Shown here piece after piece: positions 1-9,013 of a DNA stretch of 57,500 nt. The notes beneath the pieces were generated by a model that saw nothing but the letters and a program-made list of their open reading frames with translations, was not told where the DNA came from and did not search any database. Where the stretch lies: assembly GCA_002005505.1 (NCBI GenBank), contig KV908347.1:250943-308442 (forward strand). The letters run 5' to 3'. Within the stretch, counting starts at the first letter, position 1; each line of letters opens with the position of its first letter. The DNA comes from Botryococcus braunii. Taxonomy: Eukaryota > Chlorophyta > Trebouxiophyceae. The position numbers and the translations under genes were made by a program.

Positions 1-528
<528 letters not shown>

Positions 529-785
529 TTTACGATCGGCAGTTCTCTACAGAGCTCCTGAGGACTTTTCCCGCGCGCTCTGTGGTACCTCTTGGGAGGC
601 TCATACGACCACGTGATGCCTGTTTGTCTTCTCGTTGCCTCAAACGGCTTTTCGTTGCCTTAAAAACTGTAGCTTGTGTCCTTCAGAAGCCATAATAACT
701 ATTTAATATCAAAGAAGAACAATAAAGCAAACACGCATATCTATTTATTGATCTTTAATACATAGAGGAGAACGGACATGTTGGG
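529..785 (+). repeat. Left copy of a 250-bp inverted repeat
   Basis: The stretch from the ACGATCGG motif near 533 to ATGTTGGG near 778 recurs in reverse complement at 31,642-31,891. The only differences I can see are two 3-bp indels, one near 693 and one near 746. It reads inward and ends at an ATG. The sequence after ATGTTGGG differs from the right copy and then runs into the copia LTR at 803. It could be a terminal inverted repeat of a large element or a duplicated gene 5' region. TATA flanks both outer ends (525-528 and 31,892-31,895). Confidence 0.85.
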
Positions 786-802
786 TGTAGACTATAGCTT
801 AG

Positions 803-1496
803 TGTTGAGTTCTGAACATTATTATTGAATGCCTTGTGCTTTAAGTGATCTTCATGTGTGCACTATTAGGATATGGGTCCATTGAGAACATAAGGTACCT
901 TGAGACACGGCAGATTCTGGACGTTTTCGAACATAAGGTACAATCCTATCTAGATCACACGTTTGTCGGATGAACTCTTAAGGCTGCCCCACCGGAGTGA
1001 ATACCAACTGGTTGTGAAAGATGCTGGGCATCACCAGATGCTAGTCTTGTCCGACAGTTGTGTGTGGCACTCAGCAGACAGTCGTACGGACTGTAGCTGG
1101 AGTAACTTCGTCTATTGACGACCTGTCTGCTTTGTACAGGTACGGTGCGGCAGTGTGTGTTGTATCATTGTTGCTATTGTGAGAGTGAACAAGCTTAGTG
1201 TACCCTGTAGTCACTCAAACAGATAAGGGACAGTGACTTCAGGGAGTATAGGCATGTACTTGAACGTAGCCGTCTAGAGCCTTATCTAGTGATTGCTTGA
1301 TCGGTGCTTGTGTACAAGATAATGATGTAACGTAACTGGTTGTGAAAGATGCTGGGCATCACCAGATGCTAGTCTTGTCCGACAGTTGTGTGTGGCACTC
1401 AGCAGACAGTCGTACGGACTGTAGCTGGAGTAACTTCGTCTATTGACGACCTGTCTGCTTTGTACAGGGAAAGCCGATTGCCCATAACCTTTCACA
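803..1496 (+). repeat. Copia 5' LTR (copy 2)
   Basis: The LTR is 694 bp, begins TGTTGAG and ends TTTCACA immediately before the PBS. It contains two apparently identical 135-bp segments at 1006-1140 and 1334-1468. Two CATAAGGTAC motifs lie near 889 and 933, the first forming the palindrome AAGGTACCTT. It is nearly identical to the other four LTRs, which implies very recent activity. Confidence 0.93.
1006..1468 (+). repeat. 135-bp direct duplication inside the copia LTR
   Basis: A 135-bp segment starting AACTGGTTGTGAAAG and ending TTGTACAGG occurs at 1006-1140 and again at 1334-1468, with a 193-bp spacer. The same pair is in every full LTR, giving ten copies in the window. It includes the near-palindrome CAGTCGTACGGACTG. 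It may be a duplicated regulatory block, which is an inference. Confidence 0.9.
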
Positions 1497-1510
1497 GGTT
1501 ATGGGCCCAC
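1497..1510 (+). promoter_or_regulatory. Copia primer-binding site, initiator tRNA-Met anticodon-loop type
   Basis: GGTTATGGGCCCAC directly follows the LTR end. It is complementary to the anticodon stem-loop of eukaryotic initiator tRNA-Met (GGGCCCAUAACC), not to a tRNA 3' CCA end. Priming by a cleaved half-tRNA is established for Drosophila copia and yeast Ty5. With the last LTR bases it forms a perfect 9-bp hairpin, CCCATAACC / GGTTATGGG, at 1481-1505. The same site lies at 8085-8098 (copy 1, minus) and 20,337-20,350 (copy 3, minus). Confidence 0.85.
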
Positions 1511-1780
1511 GCCCTTCCAGCTGAGCCAAGTAAAAGCAGGAGTGAAGGTCGTCTACGGATGGGTCAGACGTAAGCGTCAACAAAGGAGCTCGAGCATGGC
1601 GCAGCGGCGCAAGGGAACTCGAGTGTACCAGGACCATTATCTTACTCACAGTTTACCTTTCTGGGAAATTCATAATTGAAGTTTTAGCTGTGCTTTATCA
1701 TTCATAGACGTTGTCTAGAAGCACTGAGTGAGTCGGGCCGGACTCCGGCGCAAACTTCTGAGGGGAACATATCTGCTACT
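1511..1780 (+). other. Copia copy 2 leader, interrupted by copy 1
   Basis: This untranslated leader matches the reverse complement of 7817-8084 in copy 1. It stops after ATCTGCTACT, where the inverted LTR of copy 1 begins. No coding potential is claimed. Confidence 0.85.
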
Positions 1781-2474
1781 TGTGAAAGGTTATGGGCAAT
1801 CGGCTTTCCCTGTACAAAGCAGACAGGTCGTCAATAGACGAAGTTACTCCAGCTACAGTCCGTACGACTGTCTGCTGAGTGCCACACACAACTGTCGGAC
1901 AAGACTAGCATCTGGTGATGCCCAGCATCTTTCACAACCAGTTCCGTTACATCATTATCTTGTACACAAGCACCGATCAAGCAATCACTAGATAAGGCTC
2001 TAGACGGCTACGTTCAAGTACATGCCTATACTCCCTGAAGTCACTGTCCCTTATCTGTTTGAGTGACTACAGGGTACACTAAGCTTGTTCACTCTCACAA
2101 TAGCAACAATGATACAACACACACTGCCGCACCGTACCTGTACAAAGCAGACAGGTCGTCAATAGACGAAGTTACTCCAGCTACAGTCCGTACGACTGTC
2201 TGCTGAGTGCCACACACAACTGTCGGACAAGACTAGCATCTGGTGATGCCCAGCATCTTTCACAACCAGTTGGTATTCACTCCGGTGGGGCAGCCTTAAG
2301 AGTTCATCCGACAAACGTGTGATCTAGATAGGATTGTACCTTATGTTCGAAAACGTCCAGAATCTGCCGTGTCTCAAGGTACCTTATGTTCTCAATGGAC
2401 CCATATCCTAATAGTGCACACATGAAGATCACTTAAAGCACAAGGCATTCAATAATAATGTTCGGAACTCAACA
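1781..2474 (-). repeat. Copia copy 1 3' LTR
   Basis: This is the reverse complement of the 694-bp LTR, reading TGTGAAAGG at its left end and CTCAACA at its right end. The polypurine tract (GGCAAGGGGAAG on the minus strand) lies between it and the polyprotein stop. Confidence 0.93.
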
Positions 2475-2494
2475 CTTCCCCTTGCCTGCATGCT

Positions 2495-5400
2495 TTAAGT
2501 GTATCTTCTCAAACCTAGTGAATCACGATGACCAACAAACACGGGCTTGGCAAGTGGCTTGGTCATAATGTCAGCCACATTGCGTGCAGATTCCACATAG
2601 AGGATATCTACCTGCCCAAGTGCCATAGCTTCCCTAGCGTAGTGGAAGCTTACTGCAACGTGCTTTGTGAATTTGGAATACAGGGGGTTCCGTAAATTAG
2701 AAATGCATCCTTGGTTGTCACAGAAAATTTTGACCCTCCAAGGTGCAGCCCCTATCTCTTCCAAGAAGCCCCTTAGCCAGTTGGCTTCCTTCACAATATG
2801 GCCAGCTGCCATAAACTCAGCTTGCACAGTTGAGGTAGCAACTGAGCTCTGCTTCTTGCTTCCCCAAACCACGGCACTACCATAGACTGATAGAACATAG
2901 CCAGTGGTGGAATACCTGTGGTCCAGGTCCCCAGCATAGTCGGCATCAACATAGCCTTCTAGCTCAGGGCCCTTTCCACCCAGAGTAAGAGCTAACTCTC
3001 TGGTATCTCTCAAGTACTTCAGCACTCGAATGGCCTCATTCCAGTGTGAGGTAGTGGGTGTCATTCTATACCTTGACAACACTCCAACAGCCTGAGAAAT
3101 GTCAGGCCGGGTCGTATTGGCTATGTACAGTAACGATCCAATTAACTCGCAGTATCGATGACCAGGTGGCAGAGGGGTACCAGCCCCATGTGACATACCA
3201 TCTGAGGACTCGGGTCTGCTGCTAGCCACGAAGTCCTTGGACATGGGGGTATCAACCCCACGTCCATCATCAGCAACGCCAAACTTCTCCACAAGAGCAT
3301 CAATCTTGGGAGTGCAACTCATGGAAATAGTGCCCTGAACTCTATTGCGTAGGACCTGACACCCCAGGAAATCATTCACCTCTCCCAAATCATGGATGGT
3401 GAAGTCCTTCTTCAATAACTCTTTCCCCCACTCAATCTCTGCAACCACTCTGGCAACTATGAGAAGATCATCGACATAAACAAGAATAAACGACAGATTA
3501 CCATCAGGGGCCCTCCTGATGTATACCCCAGCGTCGCTCTTGCACACACTATACCCCATCACGCTCAACTTGTCGCTCAAGGTCTTGTGCCAAGCCCGTG
3601 GGGCTTGCTTAAGACCGTAGAGTGCCTTCCTGAGCTTGCACACAACTCTCGTGTTGCCATTCTCAAATCCTGGTGGTTGGGTTACATAGACCTCTTCCTC
3701 CAACTCCCCATTGAGAAAAGCTGTCTTGATATCCACTTGGTGGATCTCAAGATTTTGTGTGGCAGCCACTGCCAGCACAGCTCTCCTAGCACCATAGCTG
3801 CTGGTAGGTGCAAAAACCTCACCAACATCTATACCAGGAATCTGTCTGCAACCCTGGGCAACCAATCTTGCTTTAAACCGAGTGACATTCCCATGTGCAT
3901 CGTTTTTTGTAGAAAAAATCCAATGAACAGGGATAACTTTCTGCCCATGGGGTCTTTCCACATACTGCATAACCTCATGGGTCTCTAAAGACTCCATCTC
4001 CTCTTGCATTGCCTGCTGCCAAAACTCCCACTGAGGTGAGCGCTGGGCTTCCCTCAAGTTTGAGGGCACGTGAACTTTTCCCAACGTGACAGAAGGTACA
4101 CTCTGTACCTTATGCTGTGGTGCAGCAGGGCTGTCAGCCTTACTGATGCTGTTCCCTTCTCTCTCTCTCTCTCCCTGGTTGCCAGAATAAGGTACATTAT
4201 GTACCTTATGCTGGGACTGGGCAGTACTGCCGGGATTATCTGATTCCTTCTCAAGTCTCTCTCTCTCTCCTTGACTACTGGACTCATGTGCAGCACCCTT
4301 ACATTCTCGCACCTTCCGCAATGCAGAGGGGAGCAGCAGCTCTCTCTCTCTCCTGGACTCACACTTGGGCACACTACCCAGACTTGCCTGAGCTGCGCCT
4401 ACAATGTCAGCCTGCACACCATAAGCATGACTAGCCAGTGACTGGGATTGGGCACCAGCTTCCCCTACTGCTGGCATGTCTAACCCACTGCTCTCATCTC
4501 TTACATCTGCACCGAACATAGCCTCGACTGTCTCAACCTGCCCCTGCATATCAGGGAGACCAACCATGTTTGGCTCACTCACAATTGCCTGACCTGGGTC
4601 AGGGGCATGCAATGGGATGTCAGAATGCTCTCTCCTAGCCACGCGCTGTACATAACGCTGCTCCCTTGTAAGGGTGGTCCCTGGAGGAAGGGGAATTTGT
4701 GACTTCCCCTGCATTCGCAACCCCTCTTGTACCTTCTGCATTTTTTCTACCTGGGATTGAGTTTCTACACCCCCCCTGGCCAGATTCTGCATATGCTCAA
4801 GCACCGACCACGAGTGCTGAGATGGTTCTGGGGTCCCAACAGTAGAATCCAGGCTGGTGGGGTTTCCTTGGTCATGTGCTGCTGTGGTCCCGTCTCCAGA
4901 CTGATCCCCAGCACAAAGTCCAGAGGTCCCAGGAGCCCCAGTGGAAAGCGTCTCCACTCCATGGTCATCCTCCTCATCCCAGAACGTGGGTGGAGCAGCA
5001 GAGGGAATTGCTTGAGGCGTTGCCAGATTCTCACTGCCAAGGGGGGGTGATATCCTAGAATCATAGACAGACCCAGGCTGGACCTTTGATAGACCCACTC
5101 TCTCAGCCCCCCTCAAGTGCTCGATAAAGCTGACGTCCCTACTCTCCTTCCACACTCCATTCCCCACGTACACACGATACGCTTTAGACTGGGGACAATA
5201 ACCAGTAAACATCCCAGGGATGGTCTTGGGCCCAAAAACAGACCTTTGGCCACTGGGAATGTGCACATGGGCTACACAGCCAAACGTGCGCAGCACAGAC
5301 ACATCAGGTTTGACACCAAAGAATAATTCCATGGGGGTCAGGGACCTGCCTGAAGTAGGACCCACATTGTAGAGGAGGGTAGCTGTCTCAAGCGACTCCT

Positions 5401-7708
5401 TCCAAAGGGAGGGGTCTGCTGCAGCATGGACCAACAGAGTCCTTGTTCGCTCCTTCAGGGTCCTATTCATCCTCTCCGCCACCCCATTCTGCTGAGGCGT
5501 GTAGGGCGCTGAGGACTCCATCTTAGTGCCCTGCTGAGCACAAAACTCTTTGAATTGCTGGTTCAGGAACTCTGAACCCCTGTCAGTCCTCACACACTTC
5601 ACAACCGTGCCTCGTTGGGTCTGCCAAAAACGGAGCAGGTCTATCACAGCCTTTGGGATGCCATCCTTTGACTTCACAGGCAGGGAGGCAACTTGGTGTG
5701 AACTTTCATCCACTACAGTGACCCAATATCGTTCACCTGTGATGGCAGGAGGTGATATGGGACCCACAGTATCCACATGGACTCTATCGAGTGGGTGATG
5801 TGCAGGCCTGGAAGATACAGGGAAAGGAGGTCTGGAGTGTTTCCCTTGTATACACGATTCACAGTGCTTGGGGCACTCAGAGCAGGGAGCAAGGGAGATA
5901 TTGATTCCTGTAACCAGATCTTCCTTGGAGAACCTCTGCATGCTGCTGGCACCAGGATGACCTAACCTAGCATGCCACAGAGATCTCTCGCTACACACGT
6001 GTCCTTTCCTAAGATGAGACGCCTCAGCCATGTGATCAATATGTCTGCAGCCAACTTGCTGCCCTCTGACAGGACTAACAAACTCCAAAAAAAACAGACC
6101 TCGTGCGCGGGTGATATCTCCACACCACCCTTCAGGTCCCTTCATGGCTGTGTAACCACCTGCAGTGTCAGTCAGGAAAGATGCTCCATCCTGAATTGCA
6201 CCAGTGACTGAAATGAGGTTGGTATGCGCAGAAGGAACACACTGCACATTGTGCAGCCAGAATACTTCGTGCCTTGCATTCACAAGGCATACAGACCCAG
6301 ATGCAATGATTCCTCCCTTGGCGTCTGAGGTTGCCAAGTGCAGAGGAAGAGGCTGTCTATGCATAACTGGATTATGGAGCAATGAGAGATCATTGACTAT
6401 ATGCACAGAGGCACCACTATCTATTAACCAAGATGTGCTGCTAGCTCCATGCGAAGTTGGGGCAAGCACATTGAGAGAGATAAACATCGCCTCACCAGAA
6501 GGAGGGGGTGGAGGTGGTAAATGCCACCCCGGAAACGTGTGTTGACTTGTTGGATAGTTATATGCTGAAGGAGGTCCAGGGCTGGAAGCGGATGAAGGCG
6601 GGCCACCCCGGCCAGATCCATGGTCCCACCAGGCTTGAGGAGACGACTGTGGGCCTCCCTGGCCCCAGTAAGCTGCAGGCCCAACGCTTGCCGCTTGCAT
6701 GTTTTGATGCAGAGCCTGCAGCTGCCTGAGCGGTCCGCAGTCAGTCATGAAGTGGCCCTTTGCCTTGCAGAAGTGGCATGTCAGCTCCTCTCTGGGCCTT
6801 CTTGCCCTGCCAGGTCCACGCCCCCTGCCACCAAAAGTAGTTGCAGAGGGGCCAGCGGGAGGCTGTTCGTTTGCTGGTAGTGCTGCTCCAACTCCCGGTA
6901 CTGCTCCCACTCCTGGTGCAGCTCCAGCGCTTGATGACGCTCCAGCTACCCCCCCAGAGGGACCAGCCACTGCTGCAGCTGCCATGGCCTGAGGTGTTCC
7001 CTCTGCAGGTGGGTCCTTGTACCCACGGCTGGCTGCGGCGCGCAGGATTCTTTGAATCAGCTCCAATGGCGGCTTGTCGGTTGCCATAACCTCCAGGGAC
7101 TCGAGCCTCAGCACAGGAGGGAGGCCCTTCACCATCAGCTCCCCAACATTGTGGTCCAAGAGGATGAACGCGTTGTTTCTGAGACTTGTAGCCAGATCCA
7201 TCATTCTGTAGAGGTAGACCTTGAGTGTCTCCCCTGTCTTGATGCCCTGCTCCATTTCCTTGTACCACTCAAGGTTGATGTCTTGGTTGCTCCCTCCAGT
7301 GTGACTGTTCTTCACCCACGCGATGAAGTCGAACGCTGCTTTGTGGCATGAGATCTGAGAATGCCAGATGACTGGAACTGACTGGATCAGCCACTGCTTG
7401 ATGGCTGAGTTCTCCACCGACCCTGGCATTGGCCTCTCCAAAGCCGCTCTGACCCCCTTGGTGTTTGCGCACGCCTCCAAATTTTCATACCAAAATTCAA
7501 AATTGCGCCCTCCATCATCAAGCATGACAGTCATCTTTGGATTAGAGGTATTGGGGATGTAGGCTGCCTTGTCAATCTCCACCTTTGGTTCTGCAGTGGC
7601 TGATTGTGTCCCGGTCATAGACTGCCCTGGAGTGGCCCCACTGACTTCTCCAGGTTGAGACATTGCTGTTTCACTGCTACTTTCCTTTTCTTTGCCCCTT
7701 TTTGTCAT
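2495..7708 (-). CDS. Copia gag-pol polyprotein, intact, 1737 aa (copy 1)
   Basis: One uninterrupted frame begins at an ATG and encodes a whole Ty1/copia polyprotein. Visible in order: the gag region; a zinc knuckle CHFCKAKGHFMTDC (about residue 315); an aspartic protease with LIDSGAS (about 430); an integrase zinc region (HARLGH ... CESCIQGK) and catalytic core (TDRGSEF, then PQQNGVAERMNRTLKE); reverse transcriptase with AFLNGELEEEVYVTQPPGF and YVDDLLIV; and RNase H (GYVDADYAGD, DNQGC, TKPLAKP). The order protease-integrase-RT-RNase H defines copia. A hydrophilic linker between integrase and RT holds (GA)n tracts and two palindromes. It differs from copies 2 and 3 at DGIPKAV, KESLETA and SLETHEV. 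It is intact and plausibly active. Confidence 0.97.
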   Translation of the reverse strand: MTKRGKEKESSSETAMSQPGEVSGATPGQSMTGTQSATAEPKVEIDKAAYIPNTSNPKMTVMLDDGGRNFEFWYENLEACANTKGVRAALERPMPGSVENSAIKQWLIQSVPVIWHSQISCHKAAFDFIAWVKNSHTGGSNQDINLEWYKEMEQGIKTGETLKVYLYRMMDLATSLRNNAFILLDHNVGELMVKGLPPVLRLESLEVMATDKPPLELIQRILRAAASRGYKDPPAEGTPQAMAAAAVAGPSGGVAGASSSAGAAPGVGAVPGVGAALPANEQPPAGPSATTFGGRGRGPGRARRPREELTCHFCKAKGHFMTDCGPLRQLQALHQNMQAASVGPAAYWGQGGPQSSPQAWWDHGSGRGGPPSSASSPGPPSAYNYPTSQHTFPGWHLPPPPPPSGEAMFISLNVLAPTSHGASSTSWLIDSGASVHIVNDLSLLHNPVMHRQPLPLHLATSDAKGGIIASGSVCLVNARHEVFWLHNVQCVPSAHTNLISVTGAIQDGASFLTDTAGGYTAMKGPEGWCGDITRARGLFFLEFVSPVRGQQVGCRHIDHMAEASHLRKGHVCSERSLWHARLGHPGASSMQRFSKEDLVTGINISLAPCSECPKHCESCIQGKHSRPPFPVSSRPAHHPLDRVHVDTVGPISPPAITGERYWVTVVDESSHQVASLPVKSKDGIPKAVIDLLRFWQTQRGTVVKCVRTDRGSEFLNQQFKEFCAQQGTKMESSAPYTPQQNGVAERMNRTLKERTRTLLVHAAADPSLWKESLETATLLYNVGPTSGRSLTPMELFFGVKPDVSVLRTFGCVAHVHIPSGQRSVFGPKTIPGMFTGYCPQSKAYRVYVGNGVWKESRDVSFIEHLRGAERVGLSKVQPGSVYDSRISPPLGSENLATPQAIPSAAPPTFWDEEDDHGVETLSTGAPGTSGLCAGDQSGDGTTAAHDQGNPTSLDSTVGTPEPSQHSWSVLEHMQNLARGGVETQSQVEKMQKVQEGLRMQGKSQIPLPPGTTLTREQRYVQRVARREHSDIPLHAPDPGQAIVSEPNMVGLPDMQGQVETVEAMFGADVRDESSGLDMPAVGEAGAQSQSLASHAYGVQADIVGAAQASLGSVPKCESRRERELLLPSALRKVRECKGAAHESSSQGERERLEKESDNPGSTAQSQHKVHNVPYSGNQGEREREGNSISKADSPAAPQHKVQSVPSVTLGKVHVPSNLREAQRSPQWEFWQQAMQEEMESLETHEVMQYVERPHGQKVIPVHWIFSTKNDAHGNVTRFKARLVAQGCRQIPGIDVGEVFAPTSSYGARRAVLAVAATQNLEIHQVDIKTAFLNGELEEEVYVTQPPGFENGNTRVVCKLRKALYGLKQAPRAWHKTLSDKLSVMGYSVCKSDAGVYIRRAPDGNLSFILVYVDDLLIVARVVAEIEWGKELLKKDFTIHDLGEVNDFLGCQVLRNRVQGTISMSCTPKIDALVEKFGVADDGRGVDTPMSKDFVASSRPESSDGMSHGAGTPLPPGHRYCELIGSLLYIANTTRPDISQAVGVLSRYRMTPTTSHWNEAIRVLKYLRDTRELALTLGGKGPELEGYVDADYAGDLDHRYSTTGYVLSVYGSAVVWGSKKQSSVATSTVQAEFMAAGHIVKEANWLRGFLEEIGAAPWRVKIFCDNQGCISNLRNPLYSKFTKHVAVSFHYAREAMALGQVDILYVESARNVADIMTKPLAKPVFVGHRDSLGLRRYT

Positions 7709-8084
7709 ACTATTGTCACTTCACCAGCCAAACTTACTCATAAACTTCTGGAATGCAGCAATACCCTAAATTCCCTCCATGTCATGGAAATTTACCAGCC
7801 AGTCTTGCACAGTAGTAGCAGATATGTTCCCCTCAGAAGTTTGCGCCGGAGTCCGGCCCGACTCACTCAGTGCTTCTAGACAACGTCTATGAATGATAAA
7901 GCACAGCTAAAACTTCAATTATGAATTTCCCAGAAAGGTAAACTGTGAGTAAGATAATGGTCCTGGTACACTCGAGTTCCCTTGCGCCGCTGCGCCATGC
8001 TCGAGCTCCTTTGTTGACGCTTACGTCTGACCCATCCGTAGACGACCTTCACTCCTGCTTTTACTTGGCTCAGCTGGAAGGGCG
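7709..8084 (-). other. Copia copy 1 leader
   Basis: This is the untranslated stretch between the PBS and the gag ATG. It is nearly identical to the leader of copy 3 (19,961-20,336). A 1-2 base difference is visible at CCCTAAATTCC versus CCCTACAATTCC. No internal gene is seen. Confidence 0.85.
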
Positions 8085-8098
8085 TGGGCCCATAACCT

Positions 8099-8791
8099 GT
8101 GAAAGGTTATGGGCAATCGGCTTTCCCTGTACAAAGCAGACAGGTCGTCAATAGACGAAGTTACTCCAGCTACAGTCCGTACGACTGTCTGCTGAGTGCC
8201 ACACACAACTGTCGGACAAGACTAGCATCTGGTGATGCCCAGCATCTTTCACAACCAGTTCCGTTACATCATTATCTTGTACACAAGCACCGATCAAGCA
8301 ATCACTAGATAAGGCTCTAGACGGCTACGTTCAAGTACATGCCTATACTCCCTGAAGTCACTGTCCCTTATCTGTTTGAGTGACTACAGGGTACACTAAG
8401 CTTGTTCACTCTCACAATAGCAACAATGATACAACACACACTGCCGCACCGTACCTGTACAAAGCAGACAGGTCGTCAATAGACGAAGTTACTCCAGCTA
8501 CAGTCCGTACGACTGTCTGCTGAGTGCCACACACAACTGTCGGACAAGACTAGCATCTGGTGATGCCCAGCATCTTTCACAACCAGTTGGTATTCACTCC
8601 GGTGGGGCAGCCTTAAGAGTTCATCCGACAAACGTGTGATCTAGATAGGATTGTACCTTATGTTCGAAAACGTCCAGAATCTGCCGTGTCTCAAGGTACC
8701 TTATGTTCTCAATGGACCCATATCCTAATAGTGCACACATGAAGATCACTTAAAGCACAAGGCATTCAATAATAATGTTCAGAACTCAACA
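8099..8791 (-). repeat. Copia copy 1 5' LTR
   Basis: Inverted LTR of about 693 bp, from TGTGAAAGG to CTCAACA, carrying the two 135-bp internal repeats. It is adjacent to the PBS at 8085-8098. Confidence 0.93.
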
Positions 8792-9013
8792 ACCTGCTAA
8801 ATTCCATAAGGAATGATAGCGCATCAAAATGAAAGTTGGTGAAAAAAAAAAAAAAAAAAAAAATACAGTAAAAGCAATTCAACCTGAAAGTATCCACATC
8901 ATGACGGACAAACAGCAGAAAAATGAGATTGACAAACTACACCAATACCTCTAATCAAAGATGACTGTCATGCTTGATGATGGAGGGCGCAATTTTGAAT
9001 TTTGGTATGAAAT
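8792..9013 (+). pseudogene. Divergent, broken 5' gag region of copia copy 2
   Basis: This segment aligns only patchily with the leader and gag start of copies 1 and 3. It carries a run of about 23 A near 8844-8866. Shared islands include GAGATTGACAA and ACCAATACCTCTAATC. From about 8955 onward it matches closely, apart from single-base deletions near 8957 (AATCAAAG for AATCCAAAG) and 9009 (one A lost). The normal gag ATG and N-terminus are absent. A template switch from an older relative, or gene conversion, would explain the mosaic. Confidence 0.75.

Larger units (their letters stand above)
1781..8791 (-). mobile_element. Copia copy 1 (minus), complete, nested in copy 2
   Basis: This is a full-length Ty1/copia element of about 7.0 kb. 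Its 3' LTR is at 1781-2474, the polyprotein at 2495-7708, the leader at 7709-8084, the PBS at 8085-8098 and the 5' LTR at 8099-8791. The LTRs differ at about one visible base (TTCGGAACTC versus TTCAGAACTC), so insertion was recent. It lies in the leader of copy 2. The flanks (CTACT left, ACCTG right) do not make a target duplication, so insertion may have involved recombination or a small deletion. Confidence 0.9.

Noticed and set aside
1006..1468. The repeated 135-bp blocks as a CRISPR-like array
   Set aside because: There are only two per LTR, far too long, in LTRs of a eukaryotic retrotransposon.
1286..1991. Repeated 61-87 aa ORFs inside every copia LTR
   Set aside because: They are the same LTR read in different frames and recur because the LTR recurs. 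No start context or conservation argument supports a gene.
6741..7268. 175-aa ORF antiparallel or overlapping in frame with copia gag (also at 9226 and 18,993)
   Set aside because: A shadow frame of the intact polyprotein in a GC-rich region.
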